A stretch of 64,000 bases of DNA from Serratia inhibens (GCF_003591175.1 NZ_QYYG01000001.1:930001-994000); one strand, 5' to 3'; numbered from the stretch's first letter, positions 37,864 to 46,504 are shown. Numbers and translations: made by a program. Notes: generated by a model from the sequence alone, not told the origin.

Positions 37864-38583
37864 ATGATTAACGTATTGATTATCGACGACGATCCGATGG
37901 TTGCGGAGCTCAATAAATACTATCTGAGCCAGGTCAGCGGTTTTCACTGCCAGGCGACGGTCGCCACGCTGGCGCAGGCGCGCGCGGTGCTGGCCGACGC
38001 CAACGTCACTGTCGATCTGGTGCTGCTGGACATCTATATGCAGCAGGAAAACGGGCTGGATCTGCTGCCCGGCCTGCGCGAGCTGGGTGAAAAAACCGAT
38101 GTCATCATCATTTCTTCCGCCAGCGACGTGGACACGGTGCAGCGCGCACTGCACTACGGCGTGGTGGATTATCTGATCAAGCCTTTCCAGTTCACCCGAT
38201 TCAAAGAGGCGTTGAACAACTACCAACAGCAGTCGCAAATCCTGGCGCAACGCGAGTTCTCGCAGAGCGACGTCGATAGCCTGCTGCGCCGCCAGCCCAG
38301 CAGCAGCGAAGGCAAGAAACTGCCGAAGGGGTTGACCGCTATCACGCTGAGTACAGTGTGCGAATGGATTGAACAGCAACATGACGGCGAGTTCTCCACC
38401 GACAATCTGGCTAACGCCATCGGAATTTCGCGTGTGTCCTGCCGCAAATATCTGATCTATCTTGCAGAAAGCGGCATCCTTGGCACCCGTATTCTGTACG
38501 GCACTACCGGCAGGCCGGTCTATCTTTACCAACTTAAACCGGATGCCATCGCCATGCTGAAAGAGTATTGCCGGCCGGCCTAG
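37864..38583 (+). CDS. CitB/DcuR-type response regulator
   Basis: 239 residues from the ATG at 37864; an earlier in-frame start at 37828 would lie inside the kinase gene. The receiver domain has VLIIDDDPMVAEL and phosphorylatable Asp in LVLLDIYMQQENGLDLL, then LIKPFQFTRFKEAL. The C-terminal ~75 residues form the CitB-family helix-turn-helix (VCEWIEQQHDGEFSTDNLAN then ISRVSCRKYLIYL). It probably activates a transport or catabolic operon in response to the sensor; the nearest candidates are the divergent aldolase and ABC genes. Confidence 0.92.
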   Translation: MINVLIIDDDPMVAELNKYYLSQVSGFHCQATVATLAQARAVLADANVTVDLVLLDIYMQQENGLDLLPGLRELGEKTDVIIISSASDVDTVQRALHYGVVDYLIKPFQFTRFKEALNNYQQQSQILAQREFSQSDVDSLLRRQPSSSEGKKLPKGLTAITLSTVCEWIEQQHDGEFSTDNLANAIGISRVSCRKYLIYLAESGILGTRILYGTTGRPVYLYQLKPDAIAMLKEYCRPA

Positions 38584-38663
38584 CCGATCAGAAAATCCAA
38601 CAGCGCCGCCAAAAATTCATCAGGCCGCTCAACGTTGGACAGATGCACCACCGGCAATATCAC
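38580..38663 (-). pseudogene. Alpha/beta hydrolase C-terminal remnant
   Basis: Read leftwards, 27 codons to TAG give VILPVVHLSNVERPDEFLAA then LLDFLIG, the active-site histidine region and last helix of PcaD-like alpha/beta hydrolases. Nothing upstream continues the gene. The stop overlaps the response-regulator stop on the other strand. Confidence 0.55.
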
Positions 38664-38693
38664 GGTGCGATAACGACGTCCCCCTTCCGGCGA

Positions 38694-39044
38694 TCAACGA
38701 TGGCGCTTGAGATTCGGCAAAGCCATATCACGGCCAGGTAGCCGGCACGTACCGCCCTGCTGGGGTTTACTGCCGCAACGATGCTCGCCGAACATCGCGC
38801 TGTTGCGCCGCCGGTTCGCCTGCTCGCTAACCCCCTGTTGCCGTTCCAGTTCAAGCGCCTTTTCATTGGCCAGCGCCACGCCTTCGGCGCTCCATATCTT
38901 ATGCTGTAGCCCGCTGCGTTTTTGCTGGTAATCCTCAGAGACTTTGTTATCCGGCGGTAGCGCAGCGTGGTATTGCAAATCAACCAACGCTTGCGAAGAG
39001 AAAGAACAACACTGCGCCACGCAGGCCAGAAAAATCCGTTTCAT
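38694..39044 (-). CDS. Small exported protein, unknown (cluster member 1)
   Basis: 116 residues with a signal peptide (MKRIFLACVAQCCSFSSQA) and GGAG seven bases before the ATG. The mature part is polar and helical and contains LQHKIWSAEGVALANEKALE, then two cysteines in HRCGSKPQQGGTCRL. I do not recognise the family. Members 2 and 3 next door share an L/A-x-H-x-(I/L)-W-x-x-E motif, so the three may be paralogues. Together with a fourth small lipoprotein they form a compact same-strand cluster. Confidence 0.6.
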   Translation of the reverse strand: MKRIFLACVAQCCSFSSQALVDLQYHAALPPDNKVSEDYQQKRSGLQHKIWSAEGVALANEKALELERQQGVSEQANRRRNSAMFGEHRCGSKPQQGGTCRLPGRDMALPNLKRHR

Positions 39045-39087
39045 TGATACACTCCCAACATGATATTTACCTTACTCCGCCCAAGAC

Positions 39088-39516
39088 TCAGCACCCCATC
39101 TGCCGCCAGTTGATCCACACGCGGCAAAAAGTACCGACATACAGCCGATGCGCACCCATCACCGGGATCGGCAACCGCCTCACGACCAGGCAGCGGTTAA
39201 CCACCGATGCCAAGCCGCACTGTAATTCTTGGTGCCGATGGGGATACGCAACCGGCGATACAGGGGGGAACTCTGTCGCGGCCTCCAGCGCTTTTCGCTG
39301 TGCGCGCAAATCGGCAAGCCGCGCCTGTTCCGAGCGGATTTGCTCTACGTACCAGAGATGTTGCAACAGGCCGTTAAACCGCTGCCGATAGTCATCGGCA
39401 CCGTCATTCGCGCAGGAGGTTGCGGGCTGAGCATGTCGGTCGACGAATGAATGGCAACAGCCAGACGCCAGCAAGGCGAACACCGCCGCAACCACAGAGG
39501 TCCATTTCAAAAGCAT
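39088..39516 (-). CDS. Small lipoprotein, unknown (cluster member 2)
   Basis: 142 residues if started at the ATG at 39516 (another ATG three codons earlier at 39525 is possible; a much longer frame to 39699 runs over the neighbour and is unlikely). Lipobox LLASGC near residue 18 indicates lipidation. A helical segment LLQHLWYVEQIRSEQARLAD matches the motif in members 1 and 3. Several further cysteines occur (SCAND, LQCGLAS, NRCL, TFCRV and the C-terminal MGC). Function unknown; envelope-located. Confidence 0.55.
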   Translation of the reverse strand: MLLKWTSVVAAVFALLASGCCHSFVDRHAQPATSCANDGADDYRQRFNGLLQHLWYVEQIRSEQARLADLRAQRKALEAATEFPPVSPVAYPHRHQELQCGLASVVNRCLVVRRLPIPVMGAHRLYVGTFCRVWINWRQMGC

Positions 39517-39538
39517 AAACTCCATTAATGCGTAGGGG

Positions 39539-39859
39539 CTAGCAACCGTCGATAAGCAAGGGTTGTTCTTCACGCGGTAAGGCCGACGGATGCGGTTCAA
39601 CCGTGGCAGAGGCAGTTTTGCCCTGGGTCTTGCAACCTTCACGCAAGGCCAGCGTATTGTTTTCGCTGTGCGTCGATACCGGAGGCCGCTGTTTTTCATG
39701 ACCCATTTCGTCCCACAGGCCGTGGGCCATTTCTTTCAGCTTCTTGCGAAACAGCACGGGCGAGACCTCTTCCTGCTCCCGATCATAACGGGCGGCAGCG
39801 GCCGGATGGCTCCAGGGTAATAATAAGAACAGGAAAATAACGGGGATACCCTTTTCCAC
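39539..39859 (-). CDS. Small exported protein, unknown (cluster member 3)
   Basis: 106 residues starting at GTG 39859, which is preceded by CAGGAG at six bases. Signal peptide MEKGIPVIFLFLLLPWSHPA with cleavage near AAAA. The mature chain has a helical EMAHGLWDEMGHEKQR segment similar to the HxLWxxE motif of members 1 and 2. The tail has two cysteines (EGCKTQ and the final C). No known family recognised. Confidence 0.55.
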   Translation of the reverse strand: MEKGIPVIFLFLLLPWSHPAAAARYDREQEEVSPVLFRKKLKEMAHGLWDEMGHEKQRPPVSTHSENNTLALREGCKTQGKTASATVEPHPSALPREEQPLLIDGC

Positions 39860-40039
39860 AATAAACTCCTGTAATAAGGCCCATGCAGGCGCTCACTTCC
39901 ATTAAATCAAGAGCGGCATTATTTGCCGTTAAAACAAACGTCACCAGAGAACAAACACATTAACCGAAAAATAATAAACCTTAATTAAATAGGTGATATT
40001 GAGACTTATAATTCGCAGGCATAATATATTTTTTGCGGA

Positions 40040-40258
40040 TTAACGGTCCCACAACCTTGACCAGTCCAGGGTTCCGCCGATACTGGGCGAGCCTTCGTTC
40101 AATACAGAATAGGCCGACTCTCCACTACTGATGCGTTGTTTCTGCTCCCGCGTTGCCCGTGCCGGCGGATCCCAGGATGAATGAGATGAATCAGCATGAA
40201 TAGCGCTGCAGCCACTCAGGAATATTATCAGCGCGGGGATACCATGACGTAATGTCAT
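40040..40258 (-). CDS. Small lipoprotein, unknown (cluster member 4)
   Basis: 72 residues with AAGGAG before the ATG. Lipobox FLSGC near residue 17. The short mature part is polar (DSSHSSWDPPARATREQKQR ... LDWSRLWDR). It precedes the other three exported proteins on the same strand by 180 bases and may belong to the same transcript. Unknown function. Confidence 0.55.
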   Translation of the reverse strand: MTLRHGIPALIIFLSGCSAIHADSSHSSWDPPARATREQKQRISSGESAYSVLNEGSPSIGGTLDWSRLWDR

Positions 40259-40480
40259 ATATTCTCCTTAAAATAGACTTAACCGTCGGTCGCGGTAAAT
40301 AAAAAAGACACTTTTTTTAGTTTATTAATCAGAATGCCCATCCGGCAATGCCGAAACAAAACGCATCACTGTTAAATAATGTGGCGAATGATTTAACTTA
40401 AAATAAACAAACAACCAGCTTCACCGCAGCGGCGATTAAATGGTTCAAATAGAGTGCGGCGCGCAAAATGCGCTGCCGCG

Positions 40481-40696
40481 TCAGCCTTCGCTATCAGGTT
40501 CCCAGGCCAGCAAATCGCCCGGTTGGCAATCGAGAATACGGCAGATTTTGTCCAACGTCTCCAGCCTGACGCCCTTGACCTTACCGTTCTTCAGCAACGA
40601 TAAATTTTGCTCAGTGATCCCCACCTGCTCCGCAAGCTCCTTCGATCGCATCTTCCTTTTGGCTAACATGACATCAAGACTTACTATTATCGCCAC
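40481..40696 (-). CDS. XRE-type helix-turn-helix regulator (YozG/YgzD-like)
   Basis: 71 residues from the GTG at 40696 (family proteins begin MAIIVxLDVMLAKRK, which fits VAIIVSLDVMLAKRK). The HTH is SKELAEQVGITEQNLSLLKN and the rest ends CQPGDLLAWEPDSE. Seven bases downstream of a DUF2975 membrane protein, a pairing seen across bacteria. Probably represses its own operon, perhaps in response to the membrane partner. The longer frame to 40729 would overlap the partner. Confidence 0.86.
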   Translation of the reverse strand: MAIIVSLDVMLAKRKMRSKELAEQVGITEQNLSLLKNGKVKGVRLETLDKICRILDCQPGDLLAWEPDSEG

Positions 40697-40703
40697 TCTA
40701 TTC

Positions 40704-41267
40704 TCACACGAAAGAAAGCTGTTCTTCATTCAGCCGCAACGCTTCCAGGAATACCCGACTAAACACCAGGATTGCGCAGCCTACGATCAACGAACGTACC
40801 GACTCGCTGTTGACGCCATAATAAATTATTAACAGCATTTTTTCACTGGCGGTCAGTATCATCACCTGCAACATACCGGCCAACGAAGGGAACAGCACAT
40901 CGACAATCAATAAAATACCGATGATCTGCAGCAACAGCATATTGTTGCGATGCCAGACATTGCCGCGATAAAACTGATAAAACAGCCCTGCACCGCACAA
41001 CAGCGCGCTGTAATAAGGCACGTAAGCGAGCATATCCAGCAACAAGGTGGCAAAAATCGCCCAGCGCTGCTGCGGGATGGCGTAGGCATTCAGTTCCGGG
41101 TAGTAGTCGCGATAGGCGGCCACGATGCTGTTGAACGCCTCACCCTGCACCCAGCCCTGGACAATCATGAACATCTCCACGCCGGTGCTGATAATCAGCA
41201 TCGCCATGATCAATAAACACAAGCAACGTACGTAAAGTGGAAGGTGGATCCGTGGCACGGCAGCCAT
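40704..41267 (-). CDS. DUF2975 family membrane protein
   Basis: 187 residues from the ATG at 41267 (AAGGA ten bases upstream; the frame reaches 41336 but the added segment is polar). Four hydrophobic helices: LCLLIMAMLIISTGVEMFM, WAIFATLLLDMLAYVPYY, LLLQIIGILLIVDVL and SLIVGCAILVFSRVFLEAL. DUF2975 proteins are of unknown function and typically precede a small XRE regulator, as here. A membrane-sensor with a cytosolic repressor is a reasonable inference. Confidence 0.8.
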   Translation of the reverse strand: MAAVPRIHLPLYVRCLCLLIMAMLIISTGVEMFMIVQGWVQGEAFNSIVAAYRDYYPELNAYAIPQQRWAIFATLLLDMLAYVPYYSALLCGAGLFYQFYRGNVWHRNNMLLLQIIGILLIVDVLFPSLAGMLQVMILTASEKMLLIIYYGVNSESVRSLIVGCAILVFSRVFLEALRLNEEQLSFV

Positions 41268-41380
41268 AACAAGTTCATCCTTGGAAAACAGCAATAAGTT
41301 ATCGTAAAACGATAACTTATTGCTGTCAACGATCAAGTGGACTGATGAGTAGCGACTGGAACAGGCAGATATGGGCGTAA

Positions 41381-41404
41381 AAAAGCCGGGATAACCCGGC
41401 TTTT
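41381..41404 (-). terminator. fabV terminator
   Basis: Ten-base stem AAAAGCCGGG / CCCGGCTTTT with a four-base loop, 18 bases past the fabV stop. Confidence 0.85.
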
Positions 41405-41421
41405 CCGAATACTCGATGGGT

Positions 41422-42621
41422 TTAGACCAGTTCGATCACGTCGAACTTAACTTCACCGCTGAGATCCGCTTCGTAATCAACGCCCTGCACACCAAAGCCG
41501 AACAGACGCAGGAACTCGGCCTTATAGCCCAGATAATCGGTCAGCTCATTGATGTTGCTGTCGTTGATCTGCGCCCAAATTTCACGACAGGTGTTCTGCA
41601 CGTCGTCACGCAGTTCCCAGTCGTCCAGACGCAGACGGTGCTTCTCGTCGGTGTCCGGTGCAGTGCCGCTGTACAGCTTGGTGGCGAACAGGCGCTGGAT
41701 TTGCTCGATGCAACCTTCGTGGATCCCCTGCGCTTTCATGATTTTGAAGACGATGGAGATATACAGCGGCATCACTGGAATGGCAGAGGAAGCCTGAGTC
41801 ACTACCGACTTCAGCACCGCAACGTAAGCCGCGCCGCCTTTAGCCTTCAGCTTCTGATCGATGGCCTGAGCCGCGCGATCCAGATCTTCTTTTGCTTTGC
41901 CCAACGTACCGTGCCAGTAGATTGGCCAGGTCAGATCGGTACCGATGTAGGAATAAGCGACAGCCTGCACGTTGTCTGCCAGCACGCCGGCTTCTTCCAG
42001 TGCGTCCATCCACAGTTGCCAGTCCTGGCCGCCCATCACTTTGACGGTATCGGCAATTTCTTGCTCGTTGGCAGGCTCAACCACGGCTTCTACCAGCACG
42101 TCTTTGTTGGTGTCGAGCGCCACGGATTTGTACGGTTCGCCGATAGGTTTCAGCGCCGAGCGCACCACTTCACCGGTTTCCGGCATTTTACGCACCGGGG
42201 AAGCCAGCGAGTAAACCACCATGTCGATCTGACCCAGGTCCTGTTTGATCAGGTCAATAACGGTTTGACGGCATTCGTTGGAGAATGCGTCGCCGTTAAT
42301 GCTTTTCGCGTACAGGCCTTCTTCTTTAGCTGCCTTATCAAAACCGGCAGAGTTGTACCAACCGGCAGAACCGGTTTTGCCTTCACTGCCCGGCTTTTCA
42401 AAAAATACGCCGATGGTGGCCGCACCGCTGCCGAACGCAGCATTGATACGTGACGCCAGACCGTAGCCGGTAGAGGCACCAATCACCAGTACCTTTTTAG
42501 GCCCGTTTTTCAGTTCGCCACGGGATTTAACGTAAGCAATTTGCTCGCGGACGTTGGCTTCACAGCCTGCCGGGTGAGCGGTGGTACAGATAAAACCACG
42601 AATTTTAGGTTTGATAATCAT
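41422..42621 (-). CDS. fabV: Trans-2-enoyl-ACP/CoA reductase FabV
   Basis: 399 residues, the normal length. FabV is the NADH-dependent enoyl reductase of fatty acid synthesis that is naturally insensitive to triclosan. The nucleotide-binding loop is [16 protein letters not shown], and the family Tyr-x8-Lys active site is in [14 protein letters not shown]. The N-terminus [17 protein letters not shown] is diagnostic. It may coexist with FabI elsewhere in the genome. Monocistronic with its own terminator. Confidence 0.96.
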   Translation of the reverse strand: MIIKPKIRGFICTTAHPAGCEANVREQIAYVKSRGELKNGPKKVLVIGASTGYGLASRINAAFGSGAATIGVFFEKPGSEGKTGSAGWYNSAGFDKAAKEEGLYAKSINGDAFSNECRQTVIDLIKQDLGQIDMVVYSLASPVRKMPETGEVVRSALKPIGEPYKSVALDTNKDVLVEAVVEPANEQEIADTVKVMGGQDWQLWMDALEEAGVLADNVQAVAYSYIGTDLTWPIYWHGTLGKAKEDLDRAAQAIDQKLKAKGGAAYVAVLKSVVTQASSAIPVMPLYISIVFKIMKAQGIHEGCIEQIQRLFATKLYSGTAPDTDEKHRLRLDDWELRDDVQNTCREIWAQINDSNINELTDYLGYKAEFLRLFGFGVQGVDYEADLSGEVKFDVIELV

Positions 42622-42896
42622 AGTAATTTTGTCTTGGTAGCTAAAAACCGAAGGACAATATACCTGATTTTCACAATATACTTAAGACAGGCGCATTGCA
42701 GAATCGCAACAAGTCCAGTGAGCAGACCAGTCTCGCCCGGTCAACTCAGGCCGCAGAGAGTGCGCATAAAGCGTGATTGCCTGGGGAGTTTACGTCGAAA
42801 AGCACCTTGCCGGCAGGCTGGGCAAGCCGCAGCGGACACCGGCTGGGTACGCAGCCATCAGGTCAGGATTTTCGGCCCTGACCTGCCGGGGTGTTA

Positions 42897-43247
42897 TCAG
42901 ACCTTCTTCTTTTCCAGCTGTTCAACCAGCGTATATCGCAATGAGGACGCATCGGCCGGTACGTTTTCCGCCTGGGTCACCTTAACCTTCAAACGATAGC
43001 GGTAGCCCGGTTCAAAGTTGAAGCCTTCAATCTGGCTATAAAACATTTCCCACTGGCCTTGCACCGAATGACGCACCTGCATGCATTTCATTGGGGAAAC
43101 GCCCATGCAATCCACCAGCGCACTGTTAACCAGCAACACTTCCGTATGGTCACCCTGGTTTTTCTTGGGTTGGTTCACTGAGGTTCCCTCTTGGCTGCAG
43201 CCAGCCAGACCGGCCAATGCAACAAATAATAACGCTTGGATTTTCAA
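42897..43247 (-). CDS. DUF4377-type lipoprotein
   Basis: 116 residues. Signal peptide and lipobox (MKIQALLFVALAGLAGC) are clear. The only start that retains them is TTG at 43247; no ATG or GTG lies in frame. The mature domain resembles DUF4377 (VSPMKCMQVRHSVQGQWEMF then PGYRYRLKVKVTQ), a small envelope domain of unknown role often found with META domains. The two internal cysteines (DCMGV, MKCMQ) may pair. Confidence 0.72.
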   Translation of the reverse strand: MKIQALLFVALAGLAGCSQEGTSVNQPKKNQGDHTEVLLVNSALVDCMGVSPMKCMQVRHSVQGQWEMFYSQIEGFNFEPGYRYRLKVKVTQAENVPADASSLRYTLVEQLEKKKV

Positions 43248-43362
43248 TGTAATGCACCATTGACTGTTTGGGTGGGAGGGATAGTAACAAAGCCATTGGC
43301 GCTGAGGCCAGCGGCATGCTCCGAATTTATCGGCGAGCCGGGATAACCGGCCCGCCGTTTTT

Positions 43363-43902
43363 TCAGAACTGCACGTCCGCCGTTTGTATCAACTGGGCAA
43401 AAGGACCTGACAGAGTCAGATTATGATGCTTGATTATCGCCTCGGCGTTCAGCACCGGCGTATCGCTGCAGGTGTGCGCATCGGCAACCAGCAGCACCTG
43501 AAACCCCTGCTCGCCCGCCTGCCGACAGGCGGTATCCACGCAATATTGCGTCTTCATTCCCATTATCGCCAACCGGGTGATGCCATCTTCTTTTAGTTGC
43601 CCGGCCAGCCCCGTTTGATAGAAACAGCTGGGCCGGTTTTTATCTATAACCCTGTCCACTGCCGTATCTATTGCCAGACGCGGATGCAATTGCCAAAAAT
43701 GGCTGCCTGCGGCGATCGGTGACCCTTCTGGCCCGGCATGGCGCACAAAGAATATGGGGCTGCCCGCATCGCGCGCCCTACCAATCAGCACGTTGATATT
43801 GGCCAGAACGCGTTCGCCTTCATACGGCGGCTCCGGGCCCTCGTACATGCCGAGCTGCATATCAATGATCAAAAGTGCGGTACGGTGAGGATGTTGTTGC
43901 AT
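43363..43902 (-). CDS. Isochorismatase-family cysteine hydrolase
   Basis: 179 residues from the ATG at 43902, six bases after GGAG (the ATG at 43914 overlaps that signal). The catalytic triad of the family is visible: Asp in TALLIIDMQLG, Lys in VIDKNRPSCF and Cys in MKTQYCVDTACRQAGE. Such enzymes hydrolyse isochorismate, nicotinamide, N-carbamoyl compounds and others; the substrate is not predictable here. No siderophore genes are adjacent. Confidence 0.88.
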   Translation of the reverse strand: MQQHPHRTALLIIDMQLGMYEGPEPPYEGERVLANINVLIGRARDAGSPIFFVRHAGPEGSPIAAGSHFWQLHPRLAIDTAVDRVIDKNRPSCFYQTGLAGQLKEDGITRLAIMGMKTQYCVDTACRQAGEQGFQVLLVADAHTCSDTPVLNAEAIIKHHNLTLSGPFAQLIQTADVQF

Positions 43903-44140
43903 GTGGATCTCCATCTTTACCAGCCAGGACGGAGCATGAAGACACCCCGGCCATGGCTGGCGGGGCTTTGGGGAACTGCGTTTTTAGCTCACGCACACCC
44001 TTACAGCCCGCCAGAAAAAGGCGGTTGTCGTGGTTGTGGTCGAGGTGAGCAGGGTATATTTCATCACTCGATAATGCTTAAGGTCGGCAGATGAGTCAAT
44101 GAAGTTTATAGAGGGGAGATATTACCCATTGCAACGAGAA

Positions 44141-44171
44141 AGCCCTGGCAAATTTGCCAGGGCTTTTTTTG
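44141..44171. terminator. Strong hairpin terminator
   Basis: Perfect 12-base stem AGCCCTGGCAAA / TTTGCCAGGGCT with no loop spacer, followed by seven T on the plus strand. It lies just beyond the stop of the LexA-box gene on the minus strand; the better T-run is on plus. Confidence 0.65.
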
Positions 44172-44176
44172 AGTAC

Positions 44177-44530
44177 TTAGCTTTGAGAGGCTACCGTAAT
44201 GTTTTGGGTCGTTATTTGTTCACAATAACTTTCCTGCATATCAAACGAGTAATTAAATGCCCAACTGGTGCCATCTTGAGCGACAACCGGCACGCCCGCG
44301 CCAGAGAAGCAACGCCCCTCAAACGAGATCGCCAGGTAGTAGGCTGCAGCTGAATGCAGCACTTCGTCGTATACAGTTACCGGCTTAATTGGCAGCGGCA
44401 AACGGCCGAGGTACTTGTTTAAAAGGACGGCACCTTGGAACTCCCCCCCTACCACTACCTGGGTTAACGCTTTTGCCTGCTCCGGAGTTAGCGTCACACA
44501 GTTATTCTTATCAATAATCAGCTTTGTCAT
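44177..44530 (-). CDS. Unknown protein under a LexA box
   Basis: 117 residues from ATG 44530 (AAAGAG upstream; ATG 44548 would add six residues). Sequence opens MTKLIIDKNNCVTLTPEQAK and has no signal peptide, membrane helix or motif I know. Three cysteines (NNCV, GRCFS, SYCEQ). A perfect LexA-type box sits 24 bases before this start, so it is probably SOS-induced. Position beside the prophage remnants and a strong terminator suggests a mobile or stress-related accessory gene. Confidence 0.55.
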   Translation of the reverse strand: MTKLIIDKNNCVTLTPEQAKALTQVVVGGEFQGAVLLNKYLGRLPLPIKPVTVYDEVLHSAAAYYLAISFEGRCFSGAGVPVVAQDGTSWAFNYSFDMQESYCEQITTQNITVASQS

Positions 44531-44553
44531 TTTAGTCTCTTTGTCCATAGTTA

Positions 44554-44569
44554 CTGTATCCATATACAG
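44554..44569 (-). promoter_or_regulatory. LexA box upstream of the unknown gene at 44177-44530
   Basis: CTGT-N8-ACAG with an AT-rich spacer (ATCCATAT), matching the enterobacterial SOS-box consensus exactly in both half-sites. It lies immediately upstream of the translation start, where LexA would block the promoter. Confidence 0.7.
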
Positions 44570-44891
44570 CAAATGAACTCTATCAACTTATTGACGGGAT
44601 ATCGCATGACTGGCGCTGTGCCATTGATGGCTGAGCTTAATCCAAAAGATCATAAATATTGATAACTTCACAAGACCTAAATAATAAACACACCCGGCTA
44701 TTAATCACAAGCAGAAAAAAATCCCCATGAAATATTAAATCAAAATATAGTTATCATTTTAATCATACACATGGTAATTAAATATTTCAACCATGCATGC
44801 CGCATGGTAAATAATACCCATGTGTCATCAGAAACAGGTCAATGAATGAAATATAAAATCCAGATCAACATAATTATTTGATAAAAGCAAA
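44570..44891. other. AT-rich intergenic region
   Basis: About 320 bases, strongly AT-rich, between the LexA-box gene and an alpha/beta hydrolase fragment. No open frame, hairpin or repeat recognised; typical of a horizontally acquired or decayed segment. Confidence 0.35.
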
Positions 44892-45215
44892 GTGCCACAA
44901 CGTGGAATAGATGAAATTTCTCATCTTTTCAGTGATGAACAGATCCATAAAAACATCGTAAGATGGTTATCATTCAGTAGAAAGTATGATGTCCCAGGTA
45001 CTCTTGATAAAATGGCCACTCCCACCCACTTTATTTGGGGGGGGCAAGATATGATAACGCCTATAGAACCGTGGATTACGCTATCGCAACAATTAAAAAA
45101 CGTTAGTATGAGTGTATTCAAAAATTGCGGACATAGCCCAATGCTAGAGGCGCCGAAAAAATTTATAGCTGAATTATTATCCTTACTAAATCTCGAAGTT
45201 GTCAGTGAAGGGTAA
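44892..45215 (+). pseudogene. Truncated alpha/beta hydrolase (C-terminal half only)
   Basis: 107 codons from a GTG; an in-frame TAA lies 24 bases upstream, so no longer form exists. It contains the lid and C-terminal core of an alpha/beta hydrolase: the acid turn THFIWGGQDMITPIEPW and the catalytic histidine in FKNCGHSPMLEAPKKFI. The nucleophile elbow GxSxG and everything before it are missing, so it cannot be an active hydrolase. AT-rich and next to other debris. Confidence 0.72.
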
Positions 45216-45329
45216 ATCATAGCGATGTAATGGCTCCAGTCCCTCTTTAAACCCCGCTATCAATTGCGGGGTAAAGTTGGTTGGCAGGATTCCCGGAACG
45301 GTTCGGAAAAGCTTGGTATAAAAATACAT
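45186..45329 (-). other. Short open frame, possible gene remnant
   Basis: 47 codons from an ATG with only a weak AGGT upstream, overlapping the end of the hydrolase fragment on the other strand. The translation (TVPGILPTNFTPQLIAGFKE ... LPFTDNFEI) looks protein-like but I recognise no family. It may be the tail of a lost gene. Confidence 0.25.
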
Positions 45330-45434
45330 TAACGACCTGTCATCAAATCACCGGTACGCCCTAAAAATCGCACGACCCGTTTGGTGGTTATCATGCATTG
45401 CGCAGCAGCCTCAGGAAGCCGCTCTGTAGTGCAT

Positions 45435-45457
45435 AAAAAAGGTCGCCAGTGGCGACC
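45435..45457 (-). terminator. Terminator of the 45496-46200 gene
   Basis: Stem GGTCGCC / GGCGACC with a three-base loop and six T on the minus strand, 39 bases after the stop. Confidence 0.75.
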
Positions 45458-45495
45458 TGAAACGAAAAGCATTCCTGGTATTAATAAAAATATAA

Positions 45496-46200
45496 TTATT
45501 GGGAATTAAGAATATTTTTTTGAGCAACCATCATCAATCTATTTGCCATGTCGTTTAGAACATATAAATCTCTGCGGCGAGTCCAGACTTGTGAAGATTG
45601 TTTATCATACCATACAGGCAGAGTCACCTCCCGCAGTGCATATCCTTTAACATTACGCATTTGACATGTCATCACGCAACGCTTCACGTGATCGCCATGT
45701 CCGATAACAGCAGCCGTCCCGACAGAAGCTGAATTACCCCCGAAATGTTTATTGATAATAGCTTGCAGTACACCATCAGTACTAAGATAAGTTAGATTTC
45801 CCTGGTCATCCCATTCTGGCTCAATCGAAACGATATCGTCGGCTGGGATGTCAGGATACATTTCCTTCGAGGCCAAATACCGTGCTATTTCCCACTGAAC
45901 ATACATTCGCATTGGCTTCATACGGTATGCCTTGGCACAGCAATCAGCAAGGTCCTTGTTCATTGGTCCAGGTTGCGCCAATTCATTTTTTGACCCGGAA
46001 ACATTTTCACGATTCCCAAATGCAAAAGCAATGAGGATGTCCGTATCGCCTATAGAGATATAGGGCGGATGATTATCAAAAATGGTAATATCTAAATCCT
46101 CCGCCAATACAGCGGAAACACACTTATCACCTAACTCCATCGTTAATTTATTGCACAAAGTACTATAAAAAATCTCATCTTTGCTTTTTTCAAACAACAT
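45496..46200 (-). CDS. Hypothetical accessory protein
   Basis: 234 residues, soluble, no signal peptide. The central region ALAEDLDITIFDNHPPYISI then GDTDILIAFAFGNREN and the C-terminal MTCQMRNVKGYALREVTLPV suggest a compact alpha/beta protein, but I do not recognise the family. It has its own terminator and lies among prophage debris, so it may be phage or island cargo. Seven cysteines, none in a metal-site pattern. Confidence 0.6.
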   Translation of the reverse strand: MLFEKSKDEIFYSTLCNKLTMELGDKCVSAVLAEDLDITIFDNHPPYISIGDTDILIAFAFGNRENVSGSKNELAQPGPMNKDLADCCAKAYRMKPMRMYVQWEIARYLASKEMYPDIPADDIVSIEPEWDDQGNLTYLSTDGVLQAIINKHFGGNSASVGTAAVIGHGDHVKRCVMTCQMRNVKGYALREVTLPVWYDKQSSQVWTRRRDLYVLNDMANRLMMVAQKNILNSQ

Positions 46201-46504
46201 ATAAGCTCCTTGGTAATGTTATGATTCTCTCACTCAAGTATTTAATAGCGATAAATTCTCTAGCAAGACTCGTAAACTCGAGAGTTAAACATTACCGGGT
46301 ATCGATACTGATTTTCACTCCTTCAAAGTTGTGCCACCGCCAACAAAAAAATCACTCTGGACACACTGTCACAGACCTCATTGAAAGTAATTATAATGCC
46401 ATCAATCCCATTGCAGCACATCGTGATCTTCCGATTCAGAGTAAACAATCATGCCATTCTACTCTTGCACCTGAGTACCATCGTCCGCTTCGAACTCCGG
46501 GATA
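46201..46504. other. Non-coding stretch left of integrase remnant
   Basis: About 300 bases. A plus-strand frame from 46221 runs 102 codons but its composition looks incidental. No attachment repeat, terminator or tRNA was seen here, although a left prophage end would be expected in this general area. Confidence 0.3.

Noticed and set aside
41416-42453. 345-codon plus-strand frame opposite fabV
   Set aside because: Phe/His/Gln-rich antisense of a confidently identified gene; overlaps it completely.
43331-43357. GC-rich hairpin followed by T on plus strand after the isochorismatase gene
   Set aside because: T-run is on the strand opposite to the nearby transcripts, so a functional terminator is doubtful.
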